Shown here piece by piece: positions 1 through 8,372 of a stretch of 35,554 nucleotides of DNA. This stretch comes from Gracilaria caudata (lineage: Eukaryota; Rhodophyta; Florideophyceae; Gracilariales; Gracilariaceae). The notes beneath the pieces were generated by a model that worked only from the letters and a program-made list of their open reading frames with translations, ran no database searches and was not told the DNA's origin. The stretch spans positions 1 to 35,554 of the forward strand of contig JASCIV010000167.1 of NCBI GenBank assembly GCA_030374735.1, in the 5' to 3' direction. Each line of letters begins with the position of its first letter. The first letter of the stretch is position 1. The position numbers and the translations under genes are program-made.

Positions 1-422
1 GTGCGGAGGTGGGGGGACGGGTGGGGGGGTCGGGGGTCCGGGACGTCTCGCTTACCGTGAGTGCGTCACGTACGCGCGTGTCTTTTCACGCAACGGCACG
101 CGCTCGCGTGTGTGATTGACGGGTACAGTTGTGGATGGGCTGTGACACACACACACACACAAACAAAAACACAAACACGCGCGAGACTCCGCGCACATGA
201 AGTGCGTCGCCGCACCCTTCGCTCGCTGCGCGCGCGCGTGTGTGTGTGTGTGTGTGTTGAGAGCGCGCGCGCGCAGAAAAAGCGCTCTCGCCGCGCGTGT
301 ATATCAGCCGCGTCGCGTTGAGCGCGACTCGCTCCTCGTGCAGCTCCAGCCCCCCCCCCGCCGCCCCATCCTCGCCGAAGTCGTCAGCCTTTTTTTTTTC
401 TTTTTCTCTTACACACAACAGC
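1..422. other. GC-rich leader region with G-run cluster and CA/GT microsatellites
   Basis: No credible gene is seen. G runs at 11-16, 19-21, 23-29 and 32-36 form a potential G-quadruplex on the + strand. A CA repeat lies at about 143-162 and a GT repeat at about 237-256, flanked by CGCG runs. Long frames on both strands here follow from the scarcity of stop codons in GC-rich repeats. Just before the zinc-finger ATG, a long pyrimidine tract (about 389-410) is followed by CACAACAG. This could be the 3' splice site of a 5'-UTR intron, or simply pyrimidine-rich leader sequence. Confidence 0.7.
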
Positions 423-1169
423 ATGTCTGCCAGTCCACTACCGCCGCTGCGTCTGCCGTCGTTCCCCACGCTCACCGGACAGGTACCAATGCTACCGGCC
501 GCGCCGCGCGACGCGCCGCTGCCGTCTGTACGCTCGCTGTACAAGTCTGCCGCGCGCGCCGACAACGCGCGCGCAGGCGCGGAGGGTAACAACGACGCGC
601 TCATCTCGCAGCTGCGTCACTACACGCCGCCGTTGCCGCTCATCCGCGACTCGTCGCAGCTGGTATCGCACGCACCCACCGCCGCAGAACCGCACCAATG
701 CAAGATGTGCGGCGCCACGTTTCGGCGTCGCGACAATCTCATGTCGCACATCCGCGCGCAGCACAAGGGAGAACGTCCGTTCGAGTGCAATGTGTGCGGG
801 TATCGTTTCATTAAGAAGGACCACGCGGTGAAGCACCTGCGCGTGGTGCATCTGAAGGAACGGCCGCACGTGTGCGCGCACTGTAACAGTCGCTTTGGAC
901 AGCGTTCGGACCTCAACAAACATGTGCGCTCCGTGCATCTGCGCATCAAGCCGTTTGCGTGCGAGCACTGTGGCATCAAGTTCTCGCACCGCGGCAACCA
1001 GATTCGACATCAGCAGGTAGTGCACGAGAAGAGGAAGCCGTTTGTGTGCGTGGTGTGTCGCGCCAGTTTTGCCGAAAAGTCCAATCTGGTCAAGCATTGC
1101 CAGGCGGTGCACCGCAACAGCTCGCTGCCGTCGTCGTCATCGTCGTCGTCGTCGTCGCGACGTCAATAG
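423..1169 (+). CDS. Five-finger C2H2 zinc-finger protein
   Basis: This 248-residue protein probably binds nucleic acid in the nucleus. Five consecutive C2H2 fingers occupy about residues 93-231. Each has a CxxC pair, a twelve-residue finger containing an aromatic residue, and an HxxxxH pair; examples are CKMCGATF and CNVCGYRF. Linkers of the KxERPF/KRKPF type between fingers are typical of DNA-binding arrays. The N-terminal 90 residues are low-complexity, Pro/Ala/Arg-rich and without a recognisable domain. The C-terminus is a serine run encoded by a TCG/TCA microsatellite. The ATG at 423 was chosen because it directly follows a pyrimidine-rich leader. The same frame is open to 297, but that part translates the leader. 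No orthologue can be named, since finger arrays of this kind are common in fungi, algae and protists. The gene is very GC-rich, like its surroundings. Confidence 0.9.
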   Translation: MSASPLPPLRLPSFPTLTGQVPMLPAAPRDAPLPSVRSLYKSAARADNARAGAEGNNDALISQLRHYTPPLPLIRDSSQLVSHAPTAAEPHQCKMCGATFRRRDNLMSHIRAQHKGERPFECNVCGYRFIKKDHAVKHLRVVHLKERPHVCAHCNSRFGQRSDLNKHVRSVHLRIKPFACEHCGIKFSHRGNQIRHQQVVHEKRKPFVCVVCRASFAEKSNLVKHCQAVHRNSSLPSSSSSSSSSRRQ

Positions 1170-2624
1170 GAAACAAGCGCCCTCCGACAGAACGCACCCG
1201 TTGTGATTTGCTTATTTGTGTTTTGTGTACATAAAGAAAAAACGAAAGACCAACTTTTGCATTAAAGGCGCGCGCACGCGCGCTCGCGGCCCGTTTCTTG
1301 CAGTTTGTTCGGGTGTGGCGCAACACGAGCCGCGCGCTTTGCGTCCAGAAAACCGCGCGGCTCCAAGCATGATTTTATCTTTTTTTCTTTTCCTTTTTTT
1401 TCTTTCGCGTTTCTCGCTTCTTAACAGCGCCCGCCGACGCAGCGCGCGTCGCGAGTTTGCGTGGCTCGCCCCGCCCCGTCGTCTTCGTCCGCGCGCGCGC
1501 AGCCGTCCATAGCGCAAACGCGCGTCGCCCCGCACACACACACACAAACGCACACGCGCTGCACGTCGCGCCGCCTTCCTCGCGCGCGCGCGCGCTGCGC
1601 GTCGCGCGAGTTTCCGTTTTGCGGCGCATCGCACATGGCGCAGCCCATCGACGCTCTTCGCCGTCCGCCCTACCTTGGGTGGCCGGCGTTCGTCGTGGTT
1701 GCGCCCCTCCCCTAAATCCCCTACGCTTCGACAACGTCGCGCCCGGCCCTCTTTTTTTCAGGTCTTGGTTGTGGCTCTCGCCCACCTTGTCCTCCCTCAT
1801 TCATGCGCCGCGAACGGCGCCCCGCCACGCCGCCGCGCGCGCGAGAGGGGGGGCGGATTGCGATTGTGCGCGCTGTGTGTTGGCGTGTGTGTGTGTGTGT
1901 GTGCGCACGCGCGTGCGCTGGCGCGCGGACGGCAGCTCGATCGGGCGCCGCGCTGTTTTGGATGCGGGTGCGCTCGCGACGCGCCCTCAGCGCACTTTTT
2001 CCTTTCGTCGCGCGCGTTCTACCGCGCGCCTTAACGCGCAAAAACGGGTGGCGTTCAGCCCGCCGCGCGTGTGCGCGCGCGCGCGCGCGCTTTTTGTTTC
2101 GGGCGGCACAGAATCTTCGCGAACCGGCAACCGCGCTGCGTTCGTTTTTTTTCGAACGAAGCCTTCGGTGTTGCAACAAGGCTCCGTGCCTGTGTGCGCG
2201 TTGTGTTTTTTTTGTCGCCCGCGGAGGGCGCGCCGCGCCGCGCCGCGCGTGCGGCGCTTTGGGTCACGCGTGCGTTTTGCGGCGCGCGATGCGCGCGCGC
2301 GAGGTGGTGGTGCGTCTGTGCGGCGCGCGCAGCCCCCACCTGGGGGGGGAGCATCCCTGCGCGCTTTTTTTTTTTCCGTATCCCCCCCGCCCCCCAAAAA
2401 AAAGGCGGTGTGAGGGCGGCTACGCCCTCGCCGAGTGGGTGAAAAAGACCACCACCGTCCCGCGCCGTTCACGTGCTGACTGCTGCTGACTTTGTCTTAT
2501 GTGTTTTTTACGTGCGCGCTTCGAGTTTTTGCCGCGCAGGATGTTGCCCAATCACGCGCGCACACGCGCGCGCGCGCGCTTGGCGGAATATAAAAAAGCG
2601 CTTTAACGAGCGCGCGCCCCGTCA
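1170..2624. other. Low-complexity GC-rich stretch without a supported gene
   Basis: The stretch is dominated by CGCG tracts, CA/GT repeats (about 1532-1556 and 1887-1902), homopolymeric T runs (about 1380-1405, 1750-1758 and 2367-2376) and a C/A block at about 2384-2403. Several frames on both strands stay open for 100-300 codons. Their translations are Arg/Ala-rich with no domain pattern, as expected from stop-poor repeats. A TATAAAAAA-like word lies at about 2588. No gene follows it on the + strand, and the carrier gene ends just downstream on the - strand. Confidence 0.7.
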
Positions 2625-3659
2625 TCAGCCGTCGCGCTGCAGTCCAAGCATCGTGCGGAACATCTCGTACGACGCCATCATGATGGCGCACGCCGGCGCC
2701 ACCTTCGCCACGCGCGGCGCCGCGCCGCGGAACAAGCCCCTCGCTCCTTCGGAGCGCAAAATCTGTCGCGTCATCGCCGTGGCCGACACGTGCACGCTGC
2801 GCCGCAGCTGCGCCTGTCGTCGCGTCTTGATCACGTCCGCGGGCACCGTGCACAGCGCCGCCAGCGCGCCCGCGCCGATGCCCGCGCCCATGTACACGCC
2901 AAACTGGCTGCGCGCCGCGCGCGAGCTGTTGCTGTTTGCGCCGCCGCCGCCGCCGCCGCCGCCGCCGAATAAGCGCGCGGGCAGAATGGAGCGTGACGGC
3001 TCTTTGAGAGCCTCATACGCGCTCCAGTAAATGGCCGAGAACGGCGCATCGCGCATCAACGTAGCGCCCAACCCTCTCCACCACGCGCGCATTCCACTGT
3101 CGCGTCGCACCTGTCGCAGCACCGAAATCACCGTCGCGTCCGCGCCGCCCACGCCCGCCTGCAAACTGGTGCGCGCCAGCTCCAACGGGCTCGCCACCGT
3201 GGCCGTCGCCGAGCGCGCGCACGCGCCGGCCACCAGCGCGGTGGGCATGGTGGCCGAATCGCCAAAGCGCGCGTGCAGCCGCTCGCGAAAGTTCTCGTAC
3301 AGCGTGAAGTACAGCCCCGTCGTGGGCACCGCCATCAGCAGCGTCACGTTGAGCCCGCGCCACAGCCCGCGCACGCCGTCGTGCCGCACGATCTTGCGCA
3401 CCGCGTCGAGCGCACCCTCCACGTGCAGCGGGTCGTCGCACGCGGCGCGCCCGCCGACGGGACACACGTGCGCTTGCAGACGCACCTTCACCACGTCCAG
3501 CGGCGTCACCAGCGTGCCCACCAGCGCGGCGCCTAGCGAGGAGGAGAGCGCGTTGCGCAGCACGGGGCTGAGCGGCGGCGGCGCGCGTGGTGGCGGCGCG
3601 CGGGGTGGCGACGCGTCGGCGTCGACGGATGGCGCGCTCAACGCGGGCGGCGCGCACAT
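2625..3659 (-). CDS. Mitochondrial carrier protein, SLC25A39/SLC25A40 (MTM1) type
   Basis: This 344-residue member of the mitochondrial carrier family should sit in the inner mitochondrial membrane. Three repeats are visible. Each carries the signature Px[D/E]xx[K/R]: PLDVVKVRLQ (residue 53), PLELARTSLQ (158) and PADVIKTRRQ (273), followed by GLWRG- or GLFRG-type boxes at about 98, 192 and 308. The stretch around residues 99-122 (GLNVTLLMAVPTTGLYFTLY) and the spacing between repeat 1 and its second helix match SLC25A39/40. Those carriers are known for mitochondrial glutathione import and, in yeast Mtm1, for manganese/iron effects. Assignment to that subfamily is inferred from these motifs. 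The start is the ATG at 3659; the open frame extends two codons further without an ATG. A nine-glycine insert before repeat 3 comes from a GCC microsatellite. The N-terminal 32 residues are Pro/Ala-rich. Confidence 0.93.
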   Translation of the reverse strand: MCAPPALSAPSVDADASPPRAPPPRAPPPLSPVLRNALSSSLGAALVGTLVTPLDVVKVRLQAHVCPVGGRAACDDPLHVEGALDAVRKIVRHDGVRGLWRGLNVTLLMAVPTTGLYFTLYENFRERLHARFGDSATMPTALVAGACARSATATVASPLELARTSLQAGVGGADATVISVLRQVRRDSGMRAWWRGLGATLMRDAPFSAIYWSAYEALKEPSRSILPARLFGGGGGGGGGANSNSSRAARSQFGVYMGAGIGAGALAALCTVPADVIKTRRQAQLRRSVHVSATAMTRQILRSEGARGLFRGAAPRVAKVAPACAIMMASYEMFRTMLGLQRDG

Positions 3660-3992
3660 GGCCAATTGCGTGGCGGCGACTGCTGGGGGCTCAGCGCGCT
3701 CGCGGCGCGCGACGGCGGAGCGCGATCATCGTCGCGGCGTGTTTTATCTACCGAAGGTAAAGTCGCACGCCGTTGTGCTGTGCTGGAGCGTCGATGCGAA
3801 TCAGTTGCGCGCATTTTGGCCGCCCCATTTTTTTTTTGGTGCCTTCGCCGCGACGAGCCGCGCGCCGCGCGCCGCGCGCACGTGCGACAGGCGTGGAAAA
3901 CAGCCAACACAGAACATCTCGTTGCAAGCGGTCGCAATGATCATCATCATCACGATCATCATGATGATGATGATCGTATGAGAACGATAACG
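3660..3992. other. Intergenic spacer with ATC/GAT hairpin
   Basis: This spacer between the carrier start and the M16 stop should hold the carrier promoter and the M16 3' UTR. An inverted repeat lies at 3952-3977, with 11-bp arms ACGATCATCAT and ATGATGATCGT around a GATG loop. It is embedded in a longer ATC/GAT trinucleotide run that starts near 3938. It ends only 15 bases from the M16 stop codon. No gene is visible. Confidence 0.6.
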
Positions 3993-4795
3993 TCATCCCG
4001 CGTTTACCCATTGTGCGAGCGCGCGCGCCGCGAAGCGCCGCTGCAGCAGCTCGGTGCAGCACGCCGACAGCGTCAGCGCATGCTCGCAGCGCGCAAACGC
4101 GCGCCGCAGCTCCTCGCTCTCGCCGCGGCCGCACGTCACCACCACAAGTCGGCCCTCGTCGCGCAGCAGTCGCGCCACGTGAGCGTCAAACACGCTTGCC
4201 AGCTGCTGCAGCTTCACGTTCTCCACGCGCTGCTCCACGCGCCGGTCCGCCAGCGCGCTCGCCGCCTCGCCGCGCGCCGCGCTCGCCGCCGCCGCGCGCA
4301 TGATGGCGTCCGGCGTGGCGCGCGCACAGTTGAGCGCAAACAGCGCGCTCGCCTTCGCCGTGGCCAGTTCGGTGCGCATCGTAGCGCGCTGCGTGTGGTC
4401 GTGCAGCGCGCGACGGAACGCGAGCAGCGCGGCGCACACCGCGTGCCACGCGGCGACGGGCGACGACGATTCGTCGATGCTCAGCGTCAGATGCGCCAGC
4501 CAGCTGTTGTGGCGCACGCTCGCGCCGTACGCCAGCCCGTTTGCGCGCACCGCGTCGCTCAGCGTGCCCTCCGTGCGCGCGAGCATTTCCAGAAGCACCG
4601 TGAGCGCGCCCCAGTCGGCGTGCCCGTGCGGCACGTGTGAGTCCACGCGCACCTGCATGTTGGTGCTCTCCACGCCACCAATGCCGATGATGACGCCCAC
4701 CATGCGCCCGTTGAGCCGCTCGTTGAGCGACGCGTAGCGTCGTCGCGATATCGCCGTCGCGTACGCGTGCACGTGCGCGTGCGCTTTGTTCGCGC

Positions 4796-4826
<31 letters not shown>

Positions 4827-7352
4827 GTGCGCCCACTCGCGCGCAACCACCGTCTGCGCGCGCTGCGTGTCGCGTGCTGTCAGCTGCACAAACACCTGTG
4901 CGACAGCTCGTCGTCGCAAGCAACCAAACACGTCTTGGATCTTGCGCAAGGTGGCGGTCTGAGCATCGTCGCTTGCTTCCGTTTGTGCAAACTGCTCGCA
5001 CAACCTCGAGTACACGCACTGATTTGCAATACTGTGGTTGAACACAAAGTTGGGAGTGCAGTCGAACGTCTCACTCGCAGTGTTCATCGTGTCGAGCGCC
5101 ATTGTTTCATGCGCGTACGGAAGCAACATCGCCGCGGACGACAACGCCTCCGACCCGTCTCGCATGTCCGCCGTCGAGTTTGCCAACAAGCTCTGCGAAA
5201 CCACACCCACTCTTTCCGCGCTCACCCGCGTGTGAAATAGGTTCAGCAGAATCAGTTTGGTGGCCGCTTCGAAACAATTCGGCGTGGCTGCGTAGTGAAT
5301 GATCACACAATTGTCCGCCAACCCGTTGGCAAAGCCCACGCCTACCCCAGAATTCGACGTTGATATCGTCACCTTGTCCAGTGCTCTTGCATTCTCTGTG
5401 TACGCCATGAGGGAGCCGTCACTCATCACAATATCGCTTTGGAGCAAAAGCTCGCAAACAAGAGGAAGAAACACTCTTGTTGATAAAGGAAGATCGCTTG
5501 TATCGAGAAAGATTGTGCATCGCACAATGTCGCTTTCCAACTTCACCGATTGCGTCACGTAAAAGTCCGTTTCTGTCTGCGAAACGGAGTACGGCCGTCG
5601 CGATATATTTGCAGTGGACGGAACTGGTGGAAAGCGCGCACTGTCAAAAGAAGCCGCCTTCAGAGAAGCAACTCGATCTTCATTTGCCTTGCCCACCGCT
5701 TCAAGTCCGTGCTTTCCAAACTGTTCGATGCGGTTTTTAAGCGCTGTTTTCTCCTCATTTGAAAGTTTGTGCGCAAGAGTGCAATCCGGAACCATGATCA
5801 GTTCCACGCGAGCGGCTTGCACAAACACAGAGTCAAGCAAATCCAGCCAAAACTCTTCGTTCTTGTGAGCAAGAGTGTCGTACATGTCTAGCGCACCTCG
5901 CACTTCTTCGCCAATTGTGAGACCGGTACCTGCGCCATACACAACCTCTTCCACCAGATAGCTCGCCACTATTCCGTGACACTCAGATTCCAGTGCTGCC
6001 AAATAGCTTTCTCTCTCATTCTTAATTGCTGCGTGGATACACTCCAGTCCACCGGGTAGTTTTCCGCAACGCAAAACATCTCGTAAAAACCCCATGAACA
6101 TCTCCTCAACTTTCCCGGATGTCAACACAGATGCTTGTGCATCCTCCTCAACACTCATTTCATTGCCTTCTTCTTCTTCTTCTTCTTCTTCGTCATCCTC
6201 GTCTTCTTCACCATCCTCGTCTTCGCTATCGTCATCATCGCGCCCCAAGTGTTTTATTCCCTCAAACGATATCTCGATAACACTTGCATCACGAAACACT
6301 TCCTGCGAGAAAGAAATATCGCTGGCAACCCGATTCTCCGTTTCTACGAATCGTTGCCGCATCGGAGACCAAACGTCGTGCGTAAAGTAGTGCAGCAGGA
6401 CCCCGATGCCCATGTTTGTCAAGCGATGAACGGCGCCTGCCCCGCGCCATCCAAAAACAATTGTACCAAGTTCCGTATCAGCGCAAGGGAATGGAACCAC
6501 TTTTCGAGTTCGAGGCGGAAGCGGTTGCAAATTGAGAGGCACTCGCCACTGCGGTTCACCGGGATCGAATCCAGCACAACTAGACACATCATCCAGTTCG
6601 GCTTTGATGCAGCCAAGCAACTCGTTCGGCACAATTTGACCGCCTCCGACAACAATTGTGACATTTGCTCCGCAATACTGATCTTGGTGGAAGCGAACGA
6701 TCTCTTCATTAGAAAGATGCCGTATGTCTTCACACAAACCTCCACTCTCCAACGACAGGGGCGTTCCAGATAGCAGCAAACCGCGTAGCTCGCGGTCCGT
6801 GATATCCGCTTCCGTGTGCTCTCGAGCTTGCATCTCACAGAATACCACACCGGCCTCTTTTCCGTCAGACCGGATGTGATATACCTCGCTAGCAAATGAA
6901 GCATCGTTAATCTTCGGTCGAAGCACGTGATCGAGAAAGCAAGGCAACAGCTCGGCAAAGCCATCAAACCCAGCCGTGGTGCATGTATAAGCTGTATGAT
7001 CATTGTCTGTCCACGCATTTGTTCCATCTGCGATGCAACGGCACGCGAGATTGTCTAGATAACCTCGAACGGGGTACTTGTGAGACCCCAAGAACACAAT
7101 GTGCTCCAATGTGTGAGGATGACCTGCATTCGAAATTGGACGAGTGCCCACAATGATTGTTCCTGAAACAATCGGTCCTGGTGCTGCAAACATGACAATC
7201 CTGACTTGGGACTTCTTGTGCCGAAATGCAAGAATTCCATTTGCCCCAAGGGGTCCATGCGGAGAACCATGCGGAATGCTCGCGCCGCTTTTAAACGTCG
7301 GAACCGCTTCGAATCCATCGTGGATATTGCCATCGAACGGGATGGCGCTCAT
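3993..7352 (-). CDS. M16 family zinc metalloprotease (C05D11.1-like / presequence-protease-like)
   Basis: This intronless gene encodes a 1119-residue M16 (insulinase-type) metallopeptidase. The inverted zinc motif HTLEH is at residues 80-84. A downstream acidic region follows in GVVFCEMQ at about residue 168-175, where the third zinc ligand and its neighbours are expected. The stretches GYLDNLACRC and GTNAWTDNDHTAYT match the eukaryotic M16 branch typified by C. elegans C05D11.1 and fungal relatives, which are about 1000 residues long. The substrate and compartment are unknown; no clear targeting peptide is seen. The start is the ATG at 7352; the upstream nine in-frame codons lack an ATG. An acidic insert (mostly Asp/Glu, about residues 370-396) and a Gln/His run (about 842-852) are encoded by GAA and CAG repeats. 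Base composition switches from balanced (5' two thirds) to CGCG-rich (3' third) within the frame. Confidence 0.93.
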
Positions 7353-8124
7353 CTTCAGAGTGCTCCCAGAATACAGCAACTATTCAACAACAGATGCGGC
7401 GTGAAACCAATAGGGTCGGTGCTACGACGAGGAAGAGAATTTAAAAAGAAAGACGCTTGTGCAATTTAACTCTGACAGCTTTCCAAGTCTCATATTGTTG
7501 ATTTCATCTCTCAATAGTGCTATATCCTGTTGCTCACAAAGTCCTGTTTCGTTTCACAGCGTGCCTTGCGGATTCCAAGGCTGTTACAAAGGAGCAAAGT
7601 GGTTTACGAAACACCAAATTCCTTGGACCGTTCTTCTTCTCTTAGAGCTCGACTCCTGCTTCCAAGAAACACAGAGATTCTGTCAAGAGGCTGTTCGCCA
7701 TGACTTCCATGATATATCTAGAAGCCCTGCTCGGGAGGCGGCATACCCTGATAGATTGAAAAGTGGGTGCTATTGGTTCTCAGCAAATGTCAACCACTTT
7801 GATCAAGAGCACCACTGCTGCCTACAAGGGTACCGTTGTACACGTTCTTTGAAACTTGAAAACTTGCGAGGCAAAAAAAAGAAACTGGAAAACAGCCTGT
7901 TTAAAGAAAAAGGAAAAGCCTTTCTTTTTGGACTTAAGCAAAAAAGTGGACCAACAACTTCACGCTTCCGAGTTCCTACGAAGGTAGTTGATCCTTTGCA
8001 ACTGTGCGTATGGTCGAATTCCTCAAAGAGATCCTGAGCGACGTGCACTTCTAGATTGCCTAAAGTATTGATCATCCTCAACACCGTCTACTACGTACAG
8101 GAAGAAAGACAGGCGAATCATCTC
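7353..8124. other. Spacer between M16 gene and bL34 gene
   Basis: This spacer should carry the upstream regions of the divergently transcribed M16 and bL34 genes. A 190-codon + frame (7459-8037) contains no ATG at all and no recognisable domain, so it is not accepted as a gene. A candidate 3' splice site (CTACTACGTACAG, ending at about 8101) lies 24 bases before the bL34 ATG. It would allow an upstream exon with a targeting peptide, but I could not find a convincing first exon. Confidence 0.5.
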
Positions 8125-8325
8125 ATGCCGAAGAGAACTTTTATTCCAAACCTACTGCGCTACCACCGCAAGCATGGATTTCTCCGTCGCTTACGTAATA
8201 ACCCGCGGATCTTACGTCGTCAAGCTGCCTTGAAGGCAGACAAGAGAGTTTACCCAAAATTGGGCCCAATGTCGCGAATGTGTGCGAGAAGACCTCGCTC
8301 AACATGGGATCCGACATTTCCGTGA
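8125..8325 (+). CDS. MRPL34: Ribosomal protein bL34, probably mitochondrial
   Basis: The frame encodes a 66-residue, very basic protein. Its first 45 residues follow bacterial-type L34: KRTFIPNLL, then HRKHGFLRRLR, then a second Arg/Lys-rich helix ending RRQAALKADKRVY. bL34 is a small protein of the large subunit of bacterial-type ribosomes. Red-algal plastid genomes generally keep their own rpl34, so a nuclear copy is most likely for the mitochondrion; this is inference. The 20-residue C-terminal tail is not typical of the family. The ATG at 8125 is the only in-frame ATG after an upstream TGA. No presequence is present unless a spliced 5' exon exists; an acceptor-like site ends at about 8101. 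The gene converges on the membrane glycosyltransferase-like gene, with 47 bases between stop codons. Confidence 0.75.
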   Translation: MPKRTFIPNLLRYHRKHGFLRRLRNNPRILRRQAALKADKRVYPKLGPMSRMCARRPRSTWDPTFP

Positions 8326-8372
8326 TTCTCTTGCGTGAGCGTTTTAGGCTGTTCAGTTGCTGTATGCATCAC

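Noticed and set aside
1457..2489. Overlapping long frames on both strands (up to 318 codons)
   Set aside because: They lie in CGCG/CA/poly-T repeats where stops are rare. The translations are Arg/Ala/Cys-rich without domains, and several frames are open at once.
3031..3981. 316-codon + frame opposite the mitochondrial carrier gene
   Set aside because: It is the antisense of a clear carrier gene; openness follows from GC-rich third positions.
4186..5019. 277-codon second - frame inside the M16 gene
   Set aside because: It is an out-of-frame shadow of the GC-rich part of the M16 coding sequence.
7459..8037. 192-codon + frame between M16 and bL34
   Set aside because: It contains no ATG (it opens with GTG) and no recognisable domain. 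Part of the sequence is likely upstream region of the flanking genes.
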